From assembly GCA_016933575.1 (NCBI GenBank), contig JAFGAR010000040.1, forward strand, positions 62,001-126,000: a DNA stretch of 64,000 nt, read 5' to 3'. The stretch is from Candidatus Thorarchaeota archaeon. Lineage in GTDB: Archaea > Asgardarchaeota > Thorarchaeia > Thorarchaeales > Thorarchaeaceae. Positions 43,581 to 52,635 of this stretch are shown here, in pieces (the first letter of the stretch is position 1; each line of letters begins with the position of its first letter). A program made the position numbers and the translations under genes. The notes beneath the pieces were generated by a model. It did not search any database and was not told the origin of the DNA. It saw only the letters and a program-made list of their open reading frames with translations.

Positions 43581-44714
43581 TTGGGAACCATAATGGATGC
43601 AGAAGAAATACTTCACCTAAAGATCCGGCTTCTCACCGAAGGTGCTACATTGCCTGAGAGTGAATATGGTGGACGAAAAGGTGGAGCTGGTCCAGTCGGG
43701 GGACGATATTTCCTTTTACCAAATGGTCGTGCTTGTGGCATTCCTATTCGTTCTGGAGAACAAGCGATTCTCTACAATTCTGCACCCCTAATACCCACAG
43801 AGAATCCAGCTGTCTGGCTCTACGATGGCATTATAGAGTTGCAAGCAATACCCCGACCAAGATTCTATGATTTGAAAACACCTGATGGAATTCCCTATTA
43901 TCAGATAGCATTACTCCATGGAGATCGGACTCTTGCAACTACTGTCTATCAATCTTGCAGATACTGGTCACATGGAACACAATGCAAATTCTGCACAATT
44001 CCCTTGTCTTATCGATCGGGCGACACAGTTCTAGAGAAGAATCCCCGGAATATAGCTGATGTTGTCTTAGCTGCAGAGCAAGAAGGGGTCATTGATAATG
44101 TACTACTAACAACTGGCACTCCTGAGTCCGAAGATATGGGTATTGAGCGGCTGATTCGAGTAATTGAGGCAATCCGAGAAATCAGCCAGATTCCGATAGG
44201 AGTCCAATTTGAACCTCCTATAGACAAGAACGAAATACATGCAGTTTCTAATGCTGGTGCCACTGCGGTTGGAATGCATATTGAGACTGCTGATGATGCA
44301 GTTAGAGAGGAGATTTGTCCTGGCAAGTTTCAATATGGTCCATTAGACCTGTATAAACTGAGTTGGCAATACGCTCTCGATTACTTTCCTAAAGGACATG
44401 TCAGCACTTTCATTCTCCATGGATTAGGTGAAGACTTGGAGAAAACATTGAGCTTGATTAGAGAATTGGCTGATGTTGGTATTATGCCTGTTGTCACTCC
44501 TGTAAGGCCATCTCATGGCAGTCAATTAGCCAATTTTAAACCTACATATGTTGGAAAACTCAATGAGACCTTGTCATTTTATCAAGAAGTGGGGAAAATA
44601 CTATTTGACTCAGGTCTAAATCCTGAAGCGACACTGGCGGGTTGTCACAGATGTGGGGGATGTACTCCAATTCAAGAAGCCTATGATTGGGCTGCTTCCA
44701 TCGAAACCTTGTGA
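43581..44714 (+). CDS. Radical SAM protein, MSMEG_0568-like
   Basis: A radical SAM enzyme: the cluster motif is YQSCRYWSHGTQCKFCTIPL, a C-x8-C-x2-C form rather than the common CxxxCxxC, with the SAM-binding GTPESEDMG and VQFEPP later. The N-terminal GGRKGGAGPVGGRYFLLPNG and C-terminal GCHRCGGCTPIQEA (extra Cys, possibly a second cluster) resemble the family I know as MSMEG_0568, often found beside a GNAT enzyme; the same neighbour is present here. The reaction is unknown. TTG 43581 and ATG 43593 are both possible starts. Confidence 0.75.
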   Translation: MGTIMDAEEILHLKIRLLTEGATLPESEYGGRKGGAGPVGGRYFLLPNGRACGIPIRSGEQAILYNSAPLIPTENPAVWLYDGIIELQAIPRPRFYDLKTPDGIPYYQIALLHGDRTLATTVYQSCRYWSHGTQCKFCTIPLSYRSGDTVLEKNPRNIADVVLAAEQEGVIDNVLLTTGTPESEDMGIERLIRVIEAIREISQIPIGVQFEPPIDKNEIHAVSNAGATAVGMHIETADDAVREEICPGKFQYGPLDLYKLSWQYALDYFPKGHVSTFILHGLGEDLEKTLSLIRELADVGIMPVVTPVRPSHGSQLANFKPTYVGKLNETLSFYQEVGKILFDSGLNPEATLAGCHRCGGCTPIQEAYDWAASIETL

Positions 44715-44770
44715 TTCTTAACATTACCCTAGGAGTTATAGCATGGTATGAAGAAGGAGTCTTGACCGTC

Positions 44771-45256
44771 ATGTCCGAATTACCTGCTGAAGAAATTCGA
44801 GTGATAGAATTCACAGAGGCTGACGCTGAAGAGATTTCAGAGTTGTTCAAACAAGTATGGCCTCTTGCACTCGAGTATCCTGAACATTGGCGAAAGAAAC
44901 GGATGTACTCTCCAGAGCAGGTAATCGATGACATGCACAATGGTTACCATTATTTTGGAAGTCGTCTGCAAGGGAGAATTGTAGGTCTCTACAAGGCGCG
45001 AATCACTGACGAAGGTCTCTTTGGTGAACATCAGACTGTGCGTCCAGAGTGCAGAAGCACAGGCCTTGCATCAGCTATGTATATTCAATTTGCAGAATAC
45101 GGTCGAGCTCATGGTTGTATACGGAATTACTGCAACATTCTTGTTGGCCAAGAAATTGGTGAAAAACTCATGAAAAAATATGGGTTCAAACCTTGGGGTG
45201 AACCATATGAACAGGCTGAAGGAATGTTTGTCCAGAGATACGAGCGACTATTGTAG
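44771..45256 (+). CDS. GNAT-family N-acetyltransferase
   Basis: GNAT fold: IRVIEFTEADAEEISELFKQ (helix 1), GRIVGLYKARITDEGLF (central strands), HQTVRPECRSTGLASAMYIQF (acetyl-CoA pyrophosphate loop, RxxGLA) and the C-terminal NILVGQEIGEKLMKKYGFKP. The substrate is unknown. ATG 44771 is preferred over the track start because GAAGGAG lies about 11 nt upstream and the first 28 residues of the long ORF overlap the radical SAM gene. Likely an operon partner of that gene. Confidence 0.8.
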   Translation: MSELPAEEIRVIEFTEADAEEISELFKQVWPLALEYPEHWRKKRMYSPEQVIDDMHNGYHYFGSRLQGRIVGLYKARITDEGLFGEHQTVRPECRSTGLASAMYIQFAEYGRAHGCIRNYCNILVGQEIGEKLMKKYGFKPWGEPYEQAEGMFVQRYERLL

Positions 45257-45336
45257 GATCAATTCAGAGTCACTCCGAAAGACCTTTAGAGACGACTTAA
45301 TGCCCAATCGTCGTCTAACAATCTCGGGGAATAAGT

Positions 45337-47001
45337 ATGGAAGTCTTCCCAATTCTTGTTGATGGTCATGAGATAGATACTGGCAAGTACACAATCTTTC
45401 CAGATATGGAAAAGGTCACTCAGGATCCGGGTTTAGCGATTGCATTGCAGATGCAGAGTGCCTCTACATTCTCAAAGTTTGCTTTTTCGAAAATTCCTGG
45501 GATGATTCCAGCCAACTCTCCAGATATGCGATTTGTCAGAGACTTTAGGAAATATCATGGAGTCCCAAAGTATTCCAAAGATGAGCTTGATGAAGTCGCC
45601 TTTGCAAAAGTATCTGTAGCCAGAGAAGAAGATATCAATCGTGCCCTGAGTGCTGGTATCCGTGACCACAAGAAATTGTTCAATCCTTTCAAGTTACCAG
45701 ATATGGGTGTGACAATAGAGGAACGCGCTGATGCTCTTTACGAAGCTGGCCTTGCACTCAAGAAGAGCTGGGAAGCAGTCAGAGACATATCGATTAAAGA
45801 AGGAGTGCCTCTTGGTACATTGAAATGGACTTGGGAGCTCTTTGAGCCATCTGCATACCGTAAATCTGTTGATGAATGGGGACGACTTCTAGATGTTATT
45901 GAGAATCCCGGTCTCGATGGTGGCCGGAATTACAGATTTAGAGAACCCTATGGTATCTCCTGTCTATTTACACCATACAATTCGCCTATTGCTCTGGGAA
46001 TATTATCAATAACTTCCTCTATTTTAGCAGGGAATTCCACGATATTGAAGCCTCCAAACAAGGTTCCTCTAAGCACCATTTTACTTGGACGTATCTACAT
46101 GAAGACCTTTCTTGAACGAGGATTGCCTTCTTCTCTCTTACAGCTTCTTACTGGCGGTGGCAAGAGGATGATGAATCGTTTCATGGCCGACTCTCGAGTC
46201 GGAGCTATTGTCTGGTACGGAGATAGTGACACTGGCATTGAGTTATGGTCAACAGCCATAACGAAAAGAATTCAGATGGCTCCTGAACTTGCAGGAAGTG
46301 ATGCTTGTCTTGTCTGGGGAAATGATGTGGATTTGGAGCGAGCTGCAGATATCATTGTTAGGGGGCGCTACCTTGGAAGTGGGCAGGCGTGTATGGCAGT
46401 AAAACGACTACTTGTTCAGGAGTCTCTTCATGATGAATTGGTTAGGCTATTAGTCGAAGAGTCTGAGAAACTCAAAGTTGGACTACCTTCAGATCCTGAT
46501 GTCACTCTTCCCCCGGTTGGTTTTACTGCACTGTATCTGTTAGTTGATCAAATTGAAGATGCTCTTGCCAAAGGCGCAAAAATTCAGACTGGAGGATACA
46601 GAGTCAATTATCTTGACGACCCTGATCCTGCTGGAATGTTTTACAAACCAACCGTCCTGACAAACATCTCTTTGGATATGCGATTGATGAAGGAAGAAGT
46701 ATTTGCTCCAGCATTGCCGGTATATTCGGTAAAGAGTGTCAATCAGGCTCTTGAGATTGCGAATAACTCCCGGTATGGCCTTAGGTCCTCAATTATCACT
46801 GATGACATTAAAATCCGTCAGCAATGGATAAAGGAGATTCAATCTGCTGGCGTGGGAACTGGCGATGACCATGTATACTATGATCCATATATGCCCCATC
46901 TTGGAGGGTACAAAGATTCTGGGATTATTGGTGGAAAATATTTCACTGAGATGCTTACTCGAATGAAGTATGTACATACTGGTCCTGATACAGGCATATA
47001 G
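45337..47001 (+). CDS. Aldehyde dehydrogenase superfamily, long N-terminus
   Basis: NAD(P)-dependent aldehyde dehydrogenase fold: FTPYNSPIALGILSITSSIL with the catalytic Asn, ILKPPNKVPLS, PELAGSDACLVWG carrying the general-base Glu, the nucleophilic Cys in GSGQACMAVKRL (about residue 352) and EEVFAPALPVY. The first 90 residues are extra relative to the usual 480-aa enzyme. It oxidises an aldehyde, perhaps from the glycerol or acyl-CoA pathways nearby, but the substrate is inferred. It lies about 80 nt after the GNAT gene. Confidence 0.88.
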   Translation: MEVFPILVDGHEIDTGKYTIFPDMEKVTQDPGLAIALQMQSASTFSKFAFSKIPGMIPANSPDMRFVRDFRKYHGVPKYSKDELDEVAFAKVSVAREEDINRALSAGIRDHKKLFNPFKLPDMGVTIEERADALYEAGLALKKSWEAVRDISIKEGVPLGTLKWTWELFEPSAYRKSVDEWGRLLDVIENPGLDGGRNYRFREPYGISCLFTPYNSPIALGILSITSSILAGNSTILKPPNKVPLSTILLGRIYMKTFLERGLPSSLLQLLTGGGKRMMNRFMADSRVGAIVWYGDSDTGIELWSTAITKRIQMAPELAGSDACLVWGNDVDLERAADIIVRGRYLGSGQACMAVKRLLVQESLHDELVRLLVEESEKLKVGLPSDPDVTLPPVGFTALYLLVDQIEDALAKGAKIQTGGYRVNYLDDPDPAGMFYKPTVLTNISLDMRLMKEEVFAPALPVYSVKSVNQALEIANNSRYGLRSSIITDDIKIRQQWIKEIQSAGVGTGDDHVYYDPYMPHLGGYKDSGIIGGKYFTEMLTRMKYVHTGPDTGI

Positions 47002-47060
47002 TAGAAACAGAGCATGGAATACTTCATTTGCATCTCACTCCTTATCAAGAGTGATATTCG

Positions 47061-48392
47061 ATGAGAAATTCACCTCGAAATACAAGAGATCTTCCGGACC
47101 CAAGGATTCGTCAGGAGGCACTTGAAGCACTAGCTAAATATCAGGACTCATCAATATCTATGAAACGCATTCTGCGTGAAATGCGCACTGAATCCGTTAC
47201 TGATCAATTATTTGCCCAAGAAACTCTTGCACTTGGTGTTATTAGATATCTCAACACAATTGATTTTCTTATAGCAAGGTCTCTGGGAAGAAAAAGAATC
47301 ACAGGTCTGACAATTGACCAGCGGAATATCCTGCGTCTTGCCATTTATGAAGTACGATGGTTAAAGATGAAATTGGACCCAAGCTATTCTCAGCAACTAG
47401 GCAGTTCCCTATTGAGAGTTTTAGACAAGGCTCTCAACATAAATTTGGATTCTATACTAACCAGATTTGAACGAATAAATCAGCTGAGTCTTGAATACTC
47501 CCATCCAACTTTCATCGTAGAAACACTATTGGAACATCTCGAAGAAAAAGAAACTATCGCACTACTCTCAGAAAATAACTCAAATCGTACTCACTATATT
47601 CGTTTCAACAAACTTAGGTCCAATTCTGAAGACAATCTCCAACGAATAATGGATGCAGGTATCAAATTGGTCTCTGACAAGGATATTCCAGATGTCTATC
47701 AAATCGTGTCTGGTCTTGATTTACTTGTTAGTTCGAGGTATTTCACCAATGGTGATATTTTGATTCACGATAAGGCTAGTATTCTTGCAGTTGAAGCATT
47801 GTCACCAAATCCTGAAGACACCGTGTGGGATTCCTGTGCAGCTCCAGGAATGAAGACACAGCTAATTTCTGAAAAATTACAGAATACGGGCCATATCGTT
47901 GCTTCAGATATCTATTCAGATCGTGTAAGGGCTGCAAAAAAGAGATCCCATTCTTTAGGTCTACTAAATGACTCTTGGATACAAGCTGATGCTTGTAAGG
48001 CAAAAATCGAAGGTGCTACTAAGATTCTCATTGATGCTCCTTGCACTTCAACTGGAATGATTCAGGGTCATCCCTCTTTCAAATGGCGTCTGAATAAAGA
48101 TACACTCATGTCAATTATGTCTGTTCAGAATAAGATTCTTGATGGAATTTTGAATAGTTACAAAAATGAGCCTGGAACAGAAATCGTGTATGCTACCTGC
48201 TCTATTTTGCCTCATGAAGGCGAGTCGCAAATTGATTCAGCTATGAGTCGACATGATATACAACTGATAGATCCCAAAATACCAGCAAGTTCTGGCTATA
48301 CTGGTTTCAAATGTTCTCAAAGAGTCCGAAGACTTTTTCCACATAAGCACGCAACAAGTGGATTCTTCATTGCAAAGATGAGAATCAATTGA
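47061..48392 (+). CDS. NusB-RsmB/NSUN type RNA m5C methyltransferase
   Basis: SAM-dependent cytosine-C5 methyltransferase acting on rRNA or tRNA. An N-terminal NusB-like helical domain (about 1-150, RILREMRTESVTDQLFAQ) is followed by the catalytic domain: SAM motif DSCAAPGMKTQLISEKL, DAPCTSTGMIQGHP (motif IV, one catalytic Cys) and VYATCSILPHEGE (motif VI, second Cys). The NusB fusion is the RsmB/Sun architecture. The target nucleotide is unknown. It converges on the TPR-like gene with 3 nt between stops. Confidence 0.9.
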   Translation: MRNSPRNTRDLPDPRIRQEALEALAKYQDSSISMKRILREMRTESVTDQLFAQETLALGVIRYLNTIDFLIARSLGRKRITGLTIDQRNILRLAIYEVRWLKMKLDPSYSQQLGSSLLRVLDKALNINLDSILTRFERINQLSLEYSHPTFIVETLLEHLEEKETIALLSENNSNRTHYIRFNKLRSNSEDNLQRIMDAGIKLVSDKDIPDVYQIVSGLDLLVSSRYFTNGDILIHDKASILAVEALSPNPEDTVWDSCAAPGMKTQLISEKLQNTGHIVASDIYSDRVRAAKKRSHSLGLLNDSWIQADACKAKIEGATKILIDAPCTSTGMIQGHPSFKWRLNKDTLMSIMSVQNKILDGILNSYKNEPGTEIVYATCSILPHEGESQIDSAMSRHDIQLIDPKIPASSGYTGFKCSQRVRRLFPHKHATSGFFIAKMRIN

Positions 48393-48395
48393 ATC

Positions 48396-49337
48396 CTAGG
48401 CGCTGATCCTTCTTTCTACAGATTCCATTACGCGTCTTGCAAACTCTCGATCATCTTTGAATGACCAAGGAATCTTAAGGAATAATTTCTTAGCGCTTAC
48501 CAACATATCCTGATCTCGGCTTACAAGAATCTTGAAAATCATCTTTGTCCATTCAAAACAAGGATGCTCGTGAAATACTTGACTAGTTTCACGTTTTGAG
48601 GCGATGTCAGTGAGATATGCAATACCCTCTTTTGGTTTACCAAGCATTAAGTCCGAAAGTGCACCCATGCATGCGAGGATCACTGCATTCTTTGTCATTC
48701 CTGATTCAATGTAGGACTTTGCTCCGTCTTTGTATTCTCCTGCTTTTTTCTCGTATAGCGCGTGTCCATGACTAATGATTAGGTCTCTCGTATCATCAGA
48801 ATCAGCTTTCTTTAGCGATACACCTCCCATAACTGCAGCTTTTAGCTCAGCTTGCATATCTGTTAGTGGAGCGGATTGGTTCAATTTACGCATTTTCTCG
48901 ATAATGCTATTCCCAGATTTCACCAGTGTTTGTTTAACAGCAGGATTGTTGAGAGAGATGTCCTTTTTCTGGAGACCATTCTCGTAGGCATTTCTAGCAG
49001 CTCGAAAGAAATCATACGCTCTCTCTGTAAGGTCGTTTTTGTTTGCAAAATTTATCGCTTTCACATAAGCCATAATTGCATTGTCTGTTTCGCCTAAGTT
49101 CTCAAATTGCGATGCTGCCTCAACTAACCACGGAAATGCATCAGTACTATTGGTATCTACCGCTTCCTGTCCTCTTGAGAGAGAGCTATAGGCATCAACG
49201 CAGATTGTTGCAATGTCAGGTTGCTTACACTTCACAGAAATTTCTGTTTTTGGTAACGCAACACCTCTGAGCCTGCACATACTTGCTCCAGTTTCTTCTC
49301 TAATCCCTAACCATGTGCATTTCTCGACCCCTGACAA
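48396..49337 (-). CDS. TPR/alpha-solenoid protein with N-terminal Cys-rich segment
   Basis: Not firmly recognised. An N-terminal segment has four spaced Cys (about residues 7, 21, 37 and 46). Helical repeats follow (DAFPWLVEAASQFENLGETD, NAIMAYVKAINFANKNDLTE, YDFFRAARNAYENG), resembling TPR or SNAP-type solenoids in which A-Y-x-x-A and x-F-F-R-A-A patterns recur. C-terminal repeats continue to residue 300. It is likely a protein-protein scaffold in the cytosol. The resemblance to alpha-SNAP is suggestive only. Confidence 0.62.
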   Translation of the reverse strand: MSGVEKCTWLGIREETGASMCRLRGVALPKTEISVKCKQPDIATICVDAYSSLSRGQEAVDTNSTDAFPWLVEAASQFENLGETDNAIMAYVKAINFANKNDLTERAYDFFRAARNAYENGLQKKDISLNNPAVKQTLVKSGNSIIEKMRKLNQSAPLTDMQAELKAAVMGGVSLKKADSDDTRDLIISHGHALYEKKAGEYKDGAKSYIESGMTKNAVILACMGALSDLMLGKPKEGIAYLTDIASKRETSQVFHEHPCFEWTKMIFKILVSRDQDMLVSAKKLFLKIPWSFKDDREFARRVMESVERRISA

Positions 49338-49455
49338 TTGAAATCACTCCAATCTTCAACATCATTCTTCACGCTGAGGTTTAAAAAAGAAACCCTTGTT
49401 GTATCGTTACCTTTAACTATGTACAAAATCCGGACTTTTTTTCGAGGTTCTCGCA

Positions 49456-49863
49456 CTGACAGATGATGATGATGAGCTTGCATTGTTAAGACGGAAAAAA
49501 ATGGCTCAGCTAGTCGCTCGGGAGAAGCAATTACAAGAAACCCGAGAGCATCAGGATAAGGTCTCTGTGGAGCGTGAGAAACTTCTCAAGCGATTTTTAG
49601 ATAATGAAGCATTGACCTATTTGGACGCTCTTAAGAAGAACGAACCTGCTATTGGAAACAGAATACAAGAGATTCTTCTCTATCTAATCGTCTATAGAGG
49701 GATTCGGCAGACAATAACTCAAATCGATGTAAGATATATTGAACGTCAAATCAAAGGTGAGGGACCAAAGATACGTGTGCAACGAGATGGCGAAACTTCT
49801 GATTTCGGATCTTATGTTCGTGATGCGATTAAAGACAGTAGTGATAAGAATAACGCGGATTAG
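49456..49863 (+). CDS. PDCD5/TFAR19-family DNA-binding protein, probable CTG start
   Basis: PDCD5 family: charged helices RRKKMAQLVAREKQLQETRE, the core NEALTYLDALKKNEPAIGNR and ILLYLIVYRGIRQTITQIDV, ending in a Lys/Arg-rich tail. In archaea and eukaryotes it binds DNA and partner proteins. The track starts at a TTG (49483), leaving out the usual acidic N-terminus; reading from CTG 49456 restores TDDDDELALLRRKKM, as in homologues (usually MSDDELEE..RRR), and GAGGT lies 7 nt before that CTG. It overlaps the convergent coiled-coil gene by 4 nt. Confidence 0.82.
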   Translation: MTDDDDELALLRRKKMAQLVAREKQLQETREHQDKVSVEREKLLKRFLDNEALTYLDALKKNEPAIGNRIQEILLYLIVYRGIRQTITQIDVRYIERQIKGEGPKIRVQRDGETSDFGSYVRDAIKDSSDKNNAD

Positions 49864-50762
49864 GCAAGTGCTTGTGCTCTCCCTTTCCAATCTCTGATAG
49901 TGTACCTCAATTCTTCCAAGTTACTTGGTTGTTTGCGCCATGAATCTGCAGTGCGTCGCATTTGAAAAATCAGTGCTCCTCCTCTTGCCATTTTTTGCTC
50001 AAGTATTTCTACTGCAGTTTCTATCGCTCTGATAATACTTGAAGAATCATCGGTCTTCCCAACGAATTCTTCTAGTTGGAAAAATATATCCGATGGTTCA
50101 AGTAGTTTCCACTCCTCTTTGGGAACTTTCAATTCTCTGTATTTTCCTGCAGGAAAGACAGTATTCCCATCCTTGATCTCGACTTCTCCTGCTGTCTGCA
50201 GATCTTCAACATACTTGAGTGCTTGGGTCATATCAGTTACTAGAGTTGAAGCTATCTCTTCAAGACGAATCGATTTTCTCGCTAGAACCATATTGAGGAT
50301 TCTATACTTCGGGTCTCCAAATTCTAGCAGTATTTCTTTAAGACGATCTCGTGAACCCTCTTCATCATTCAATATAGCTGTTGCAGCCTTAGAGAATGCC
50401 TGCAAATCAGTTCGTAGTCGTTCTATGGTCATTTGAGCCAGAGTCAGCTCATCTTTGAGAGAGGTTGTTTCTCCTCCTGGTTTCTTCTTGGCGAGTAATT
50501 GTGTTTGTTCAGATTTGATTTCTTGTATCTCCCTACCCACAGTATCCAATGCGCCTTTTGTCTTAGCAAGTTCGGACTTCAGCATCTGGATTTCAGATTC
50601 TCTCTCTACTATTGTAGATTCTAATTCTGAGACCTGACTTCCAAGTTGGTTTGCTCTTCGTTGAGATCCAGTCAATTGTGCCTGTAAGGCTTCCATCTTC
50701 TGATTAAGGGATACTATTTGCACAGTCTTCTCCCTGAGTCTTTCGTTGACATCATCTGACAT
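49860..50762 (-). CDS. Coiled-coil protein with winged-helix domain
   Basis: Not assigned to a named family. Residues about 1-125 (from ATG 50762) form a coiled coil (VNERLREKTVQIVSLNQKME ... LAKTKGALDTVGREIQEIKS); about 145-225 a winged helix (KYRILNMVLARKSIRLEEIA ... LQTAGEVEIKDGNTVF), followed by a helical C-terminus. This resembles archaeal coiled-coil/wHTH proteins used in chromatin or transcription. The track start 20 codons upstream lacks support. It is divergent from tatD. Confidence 0.66.
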   Translation of the reverse strand: MSDDVNERLREKTVQIVSLNQKMEALQAQLTGSQRRANQLGSQVSELESTIVERESEIQMLKSELAKTKGALDTVGREIQEIKSEQTQLLAKKKPGGETTSLKDELTLAQMTIERLRTDLQAFSKAATAILNDEEGSRDRLKEILLEFGDPKYRILNMVLARKSIRLEEIASTLVTDMTQALKYVEDLQTAGEVEIKDGNTVFPAGKYRELKVPKEEWKLLEPSDIFFQLEEFVGKTDDSSSIIRAIETAVEILEQKMARGGALIFQMRRTADSWRKQPSNLEELRYTIRDWKGRAQALA

Positions 50763-50824
50763 AATCGGTCCCATCGCAAGTCCATAACCATCGATAATTA
50801 AAGGAGTCTCGTCTGGATACACGC

Positions 50825-51592
50825 TTGGAGAGCTTGCAATTGAATCTGTTCGATTCTCACACTCACATAGACATGAATCATTTCCAAAACGATCTTGAGA
50901 AGGTCATTCATAGAGCAAAAGAAGCTGGACTCGTGGGAATGGTCACTTCATCAATGGGACCAGGATCATTTCGAAGAACAATTGGTATCCAGAAAAAACA
51001 CCAGAATTTTGTCTTCCATTCGGCTGGAACTCCAGTCTCTCAGTTGACTAAAACTGATGCTGATAAAATAATAGAACTGACAAGAAAGTATGCAAAAGAT
51101 ATTGTTGCAATTGGGGAAGTGGGTCTTGATTATCATTGGATTAAAGACAGTCGAGGGCGAGAGGCACAGGAACCACTCTTTTCATTATTCATACAACTTG
51201 CAAAGGATCTTGACCGACCAATCGTTATTCATTCTCGAAAAGCAGAGGAACGTGCAACCGAGATTCTAGAAAAACAATTCAATGGTGATGTATTGATGCA
51301 CTGTTTTGATGGATCTGTTGAAATTGCACAACGTGTAAGTGACAATGGGTGGTACATCACACTCCCAGCAAATTTTGAGAGGTATCGAAACAGGAAACTG
51401 GCTGCAAAGATTGTACCGATTGAACAGATAATGCTTGAAACGGATGGTCCTTATCTCTCTCCTACCAGCGAGCGAAATGAACCTGCCAATATTAGATATG
51501 GTTGCGAAGCACTTAGTCGAGTCTTGGAGACCGATTTACTAAGTGTTGCTGAAATTACAACTGAAAATGCTAAGAGATTCTATAGACTATGA
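50825..51592 (+). CDS. tatD: TatD-family metal-dependent hydrolase
   Basis: TIM-barrel metal-dependent hydrolase, likely a DNase. The family signatures are LFDSHTHIDMNHFQNDLEKV (metal-binding His pair), AIGEVGLDYHWIKD (bridging Glu), PIVIHSRKAEERATEIL and LMHCFDGS (His), and IMLETDGPYLSPTSERNEPANI (Asp, substrate loop). Length 255 is normal. A TTG start is used, 3 residues before the barrel. It is followed by the PAC2 gene 55 nt later. Confidence 0.92.
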   Translation: MESLQLNLFDSHTHIDMNHFQNDLEKVIHRAKEAGLVGMVTSSMGPGSFRRTIGIQKKHQNFVFHSAGTPVSQLTKTDADKIIELTRKYAKDIVAIGEVGLDYHWIKDSRGREAQEPLFSLFIQLAKDLDRPIVIHSRKAEERATEILEKQFNGDVLMHCFDGSVEIAQRVSDNGWYITLPANFERYRNRKLAAKIVPIEQIMLETDGPYLSPTSERNEPANIRYGCEALSRVLETDLLSVAEITTENAKRFYRL

Positions 51593-51647
51593 CCGATAGA
51601 GCCAAGTGTGTTCTCGTGAGTCTTCTTGTATGCATTTACGGCGGTAT

Positions 51648-52421
51648 ATGGAAATCAACTCTAACTCACTAAAATCTCCCATTGCACTAGTTGGTCTTCC
51701 TGGAATCGCAAGTGTTGGAACAATTGCAATAGAGTCATTGTCACAAATTCTAGATGCGCAGCCTATGATGGATATTTACAGTACTGATTTTCCTCCAAGA
51801 ATACTAGTTCAGAAAGGCCTTACATTCATACCTAAATCGAGTGTTCTATTATACCGTGCCGCACCTGATGAACCTCATGACTTGATTTTTCTTACTGCAG
51901 ATTATCAGCCCTCATCTAGTGGTGGCGTATACGAATTTGCAGATTATGTAGCCCGAGAACTCAACAGCTTTGGCGTAAAGGAGATGTACGCACTAGCTGC
52001 ATATGAACAAGGATATGAGGAATACTTCAGTCATTTTCCAAATTCTCCTAGAATCTACGTTTCTGCAAGTTCTGAAGGTCTTCTGAAACGGGTATCTTCT
52101 GTAAATGGTACTATCATTACAGAGGATGGCTCAATTGTTGGCGCTAATGGTGTCATCCCTGTGTGGGCTTCTACAATGTACAATATGGAGAGTGCTTGTC
52201 TTCTTGGTGAGACACTTGGTGTGATAAAAGCCGATTATCGTGCCGCACAGCATCTTCTCGAAGTTATCATAAATCATCTACATATGAAGGTTGACCTCGA
52301 AAGCATGGAACCTCAGATTTCGAAAGTGCTGGAGTTTATAGAGTGGGCTCGTAGTGAGATTGCACAAAGAACTGATTCGCCTAGTGAGGATGATCTACCG
52401 TCTGATAGATACATTGGATAA
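51648..52421 (+). CDS. PAC2 (proteasome assembly chaperone 2) family protein
   Basis: PAC2-family fold: PIALVGLPGIASVGTIAIES near the N-terminus, LIFLTADYQPSSSGGVYEFA, then MYALAAYEQGYEE and GANGVIPVWASTMYNMESAC, and a C-terminal helix. Eukaryotic PAC2 helps assemble the proteasome alpha ring; archaeal homologues are common and their role is not established. ATG 51648 is preferred to the track start 42 nt upstream as the family begins there. It converges with the small zinc-ribbon gene (0 nt gap). Confidence 0.84.
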   Translation: MEINSNSLKSPIALVGLPGIASVGTIAIESLSQILDAQPMMDIYSTDFPPRILVQKGLTFIPKSSVLLYRAAPDEPHDLIFLTADYQPSSSGGVYEFADYVARELNSFGVKEMYALAAYEQGYEEYFSHFPNSPRIYVSASSEGLLKRVSSVNGTIITEDGSIVGANGVIPVWASTMYNMESACLLGETLGVIKADYRAAQHLLEVIINHLHMKVDLESMEPQISKVLEFIEWARSEIAQRTDSPSEDDLPSDRYIG

Positions 52422-52616
52422 TTATTCCACCATATCTGGATGGAGGATATCCGTTATCCAAGCTTGACTATCCAAATTGATATAGAAATAGTGGTCTTCG
52501 TGTTTCACCTTTACAGTATAAGGAAATCTTGATGCCTTCTTAATTACATCTGGAGGGACTTTTAGAACCGTTCGTTTTTCACAAACGGGACACTTGGCAT
52601 ATCGTTCAAACATCAT
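52422..52616 (-). CDS. Small zinc-ribbon-like protein
   Basis: Not assigned. The 64-residue product (from ATG 52616, with GAGGGATC upstream) begins MFERYAKCPVCEKRTVLKVP, a single CxxC half of a zinc ribbon, then strands with YTVKVKHEDHYFYINLDSQA; the KHEDH cluster could supply the other zinc ligands. It is probably a small nucleic-acid- or protein-binding factor. It is 19 nt downstream of the 134-aa gene on the same strand, so the two likely form an operon. Confidence 0.62.
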   Translation of the reverse strand: MMFERYAKCPVCEKRTVLKVPPDVIKKASRFPYTVKVKHEDHYFYINLDSQAWITDILHPDMVE

Positions 52617-52635
52617 AATGATCCCTCTGTGTGTT

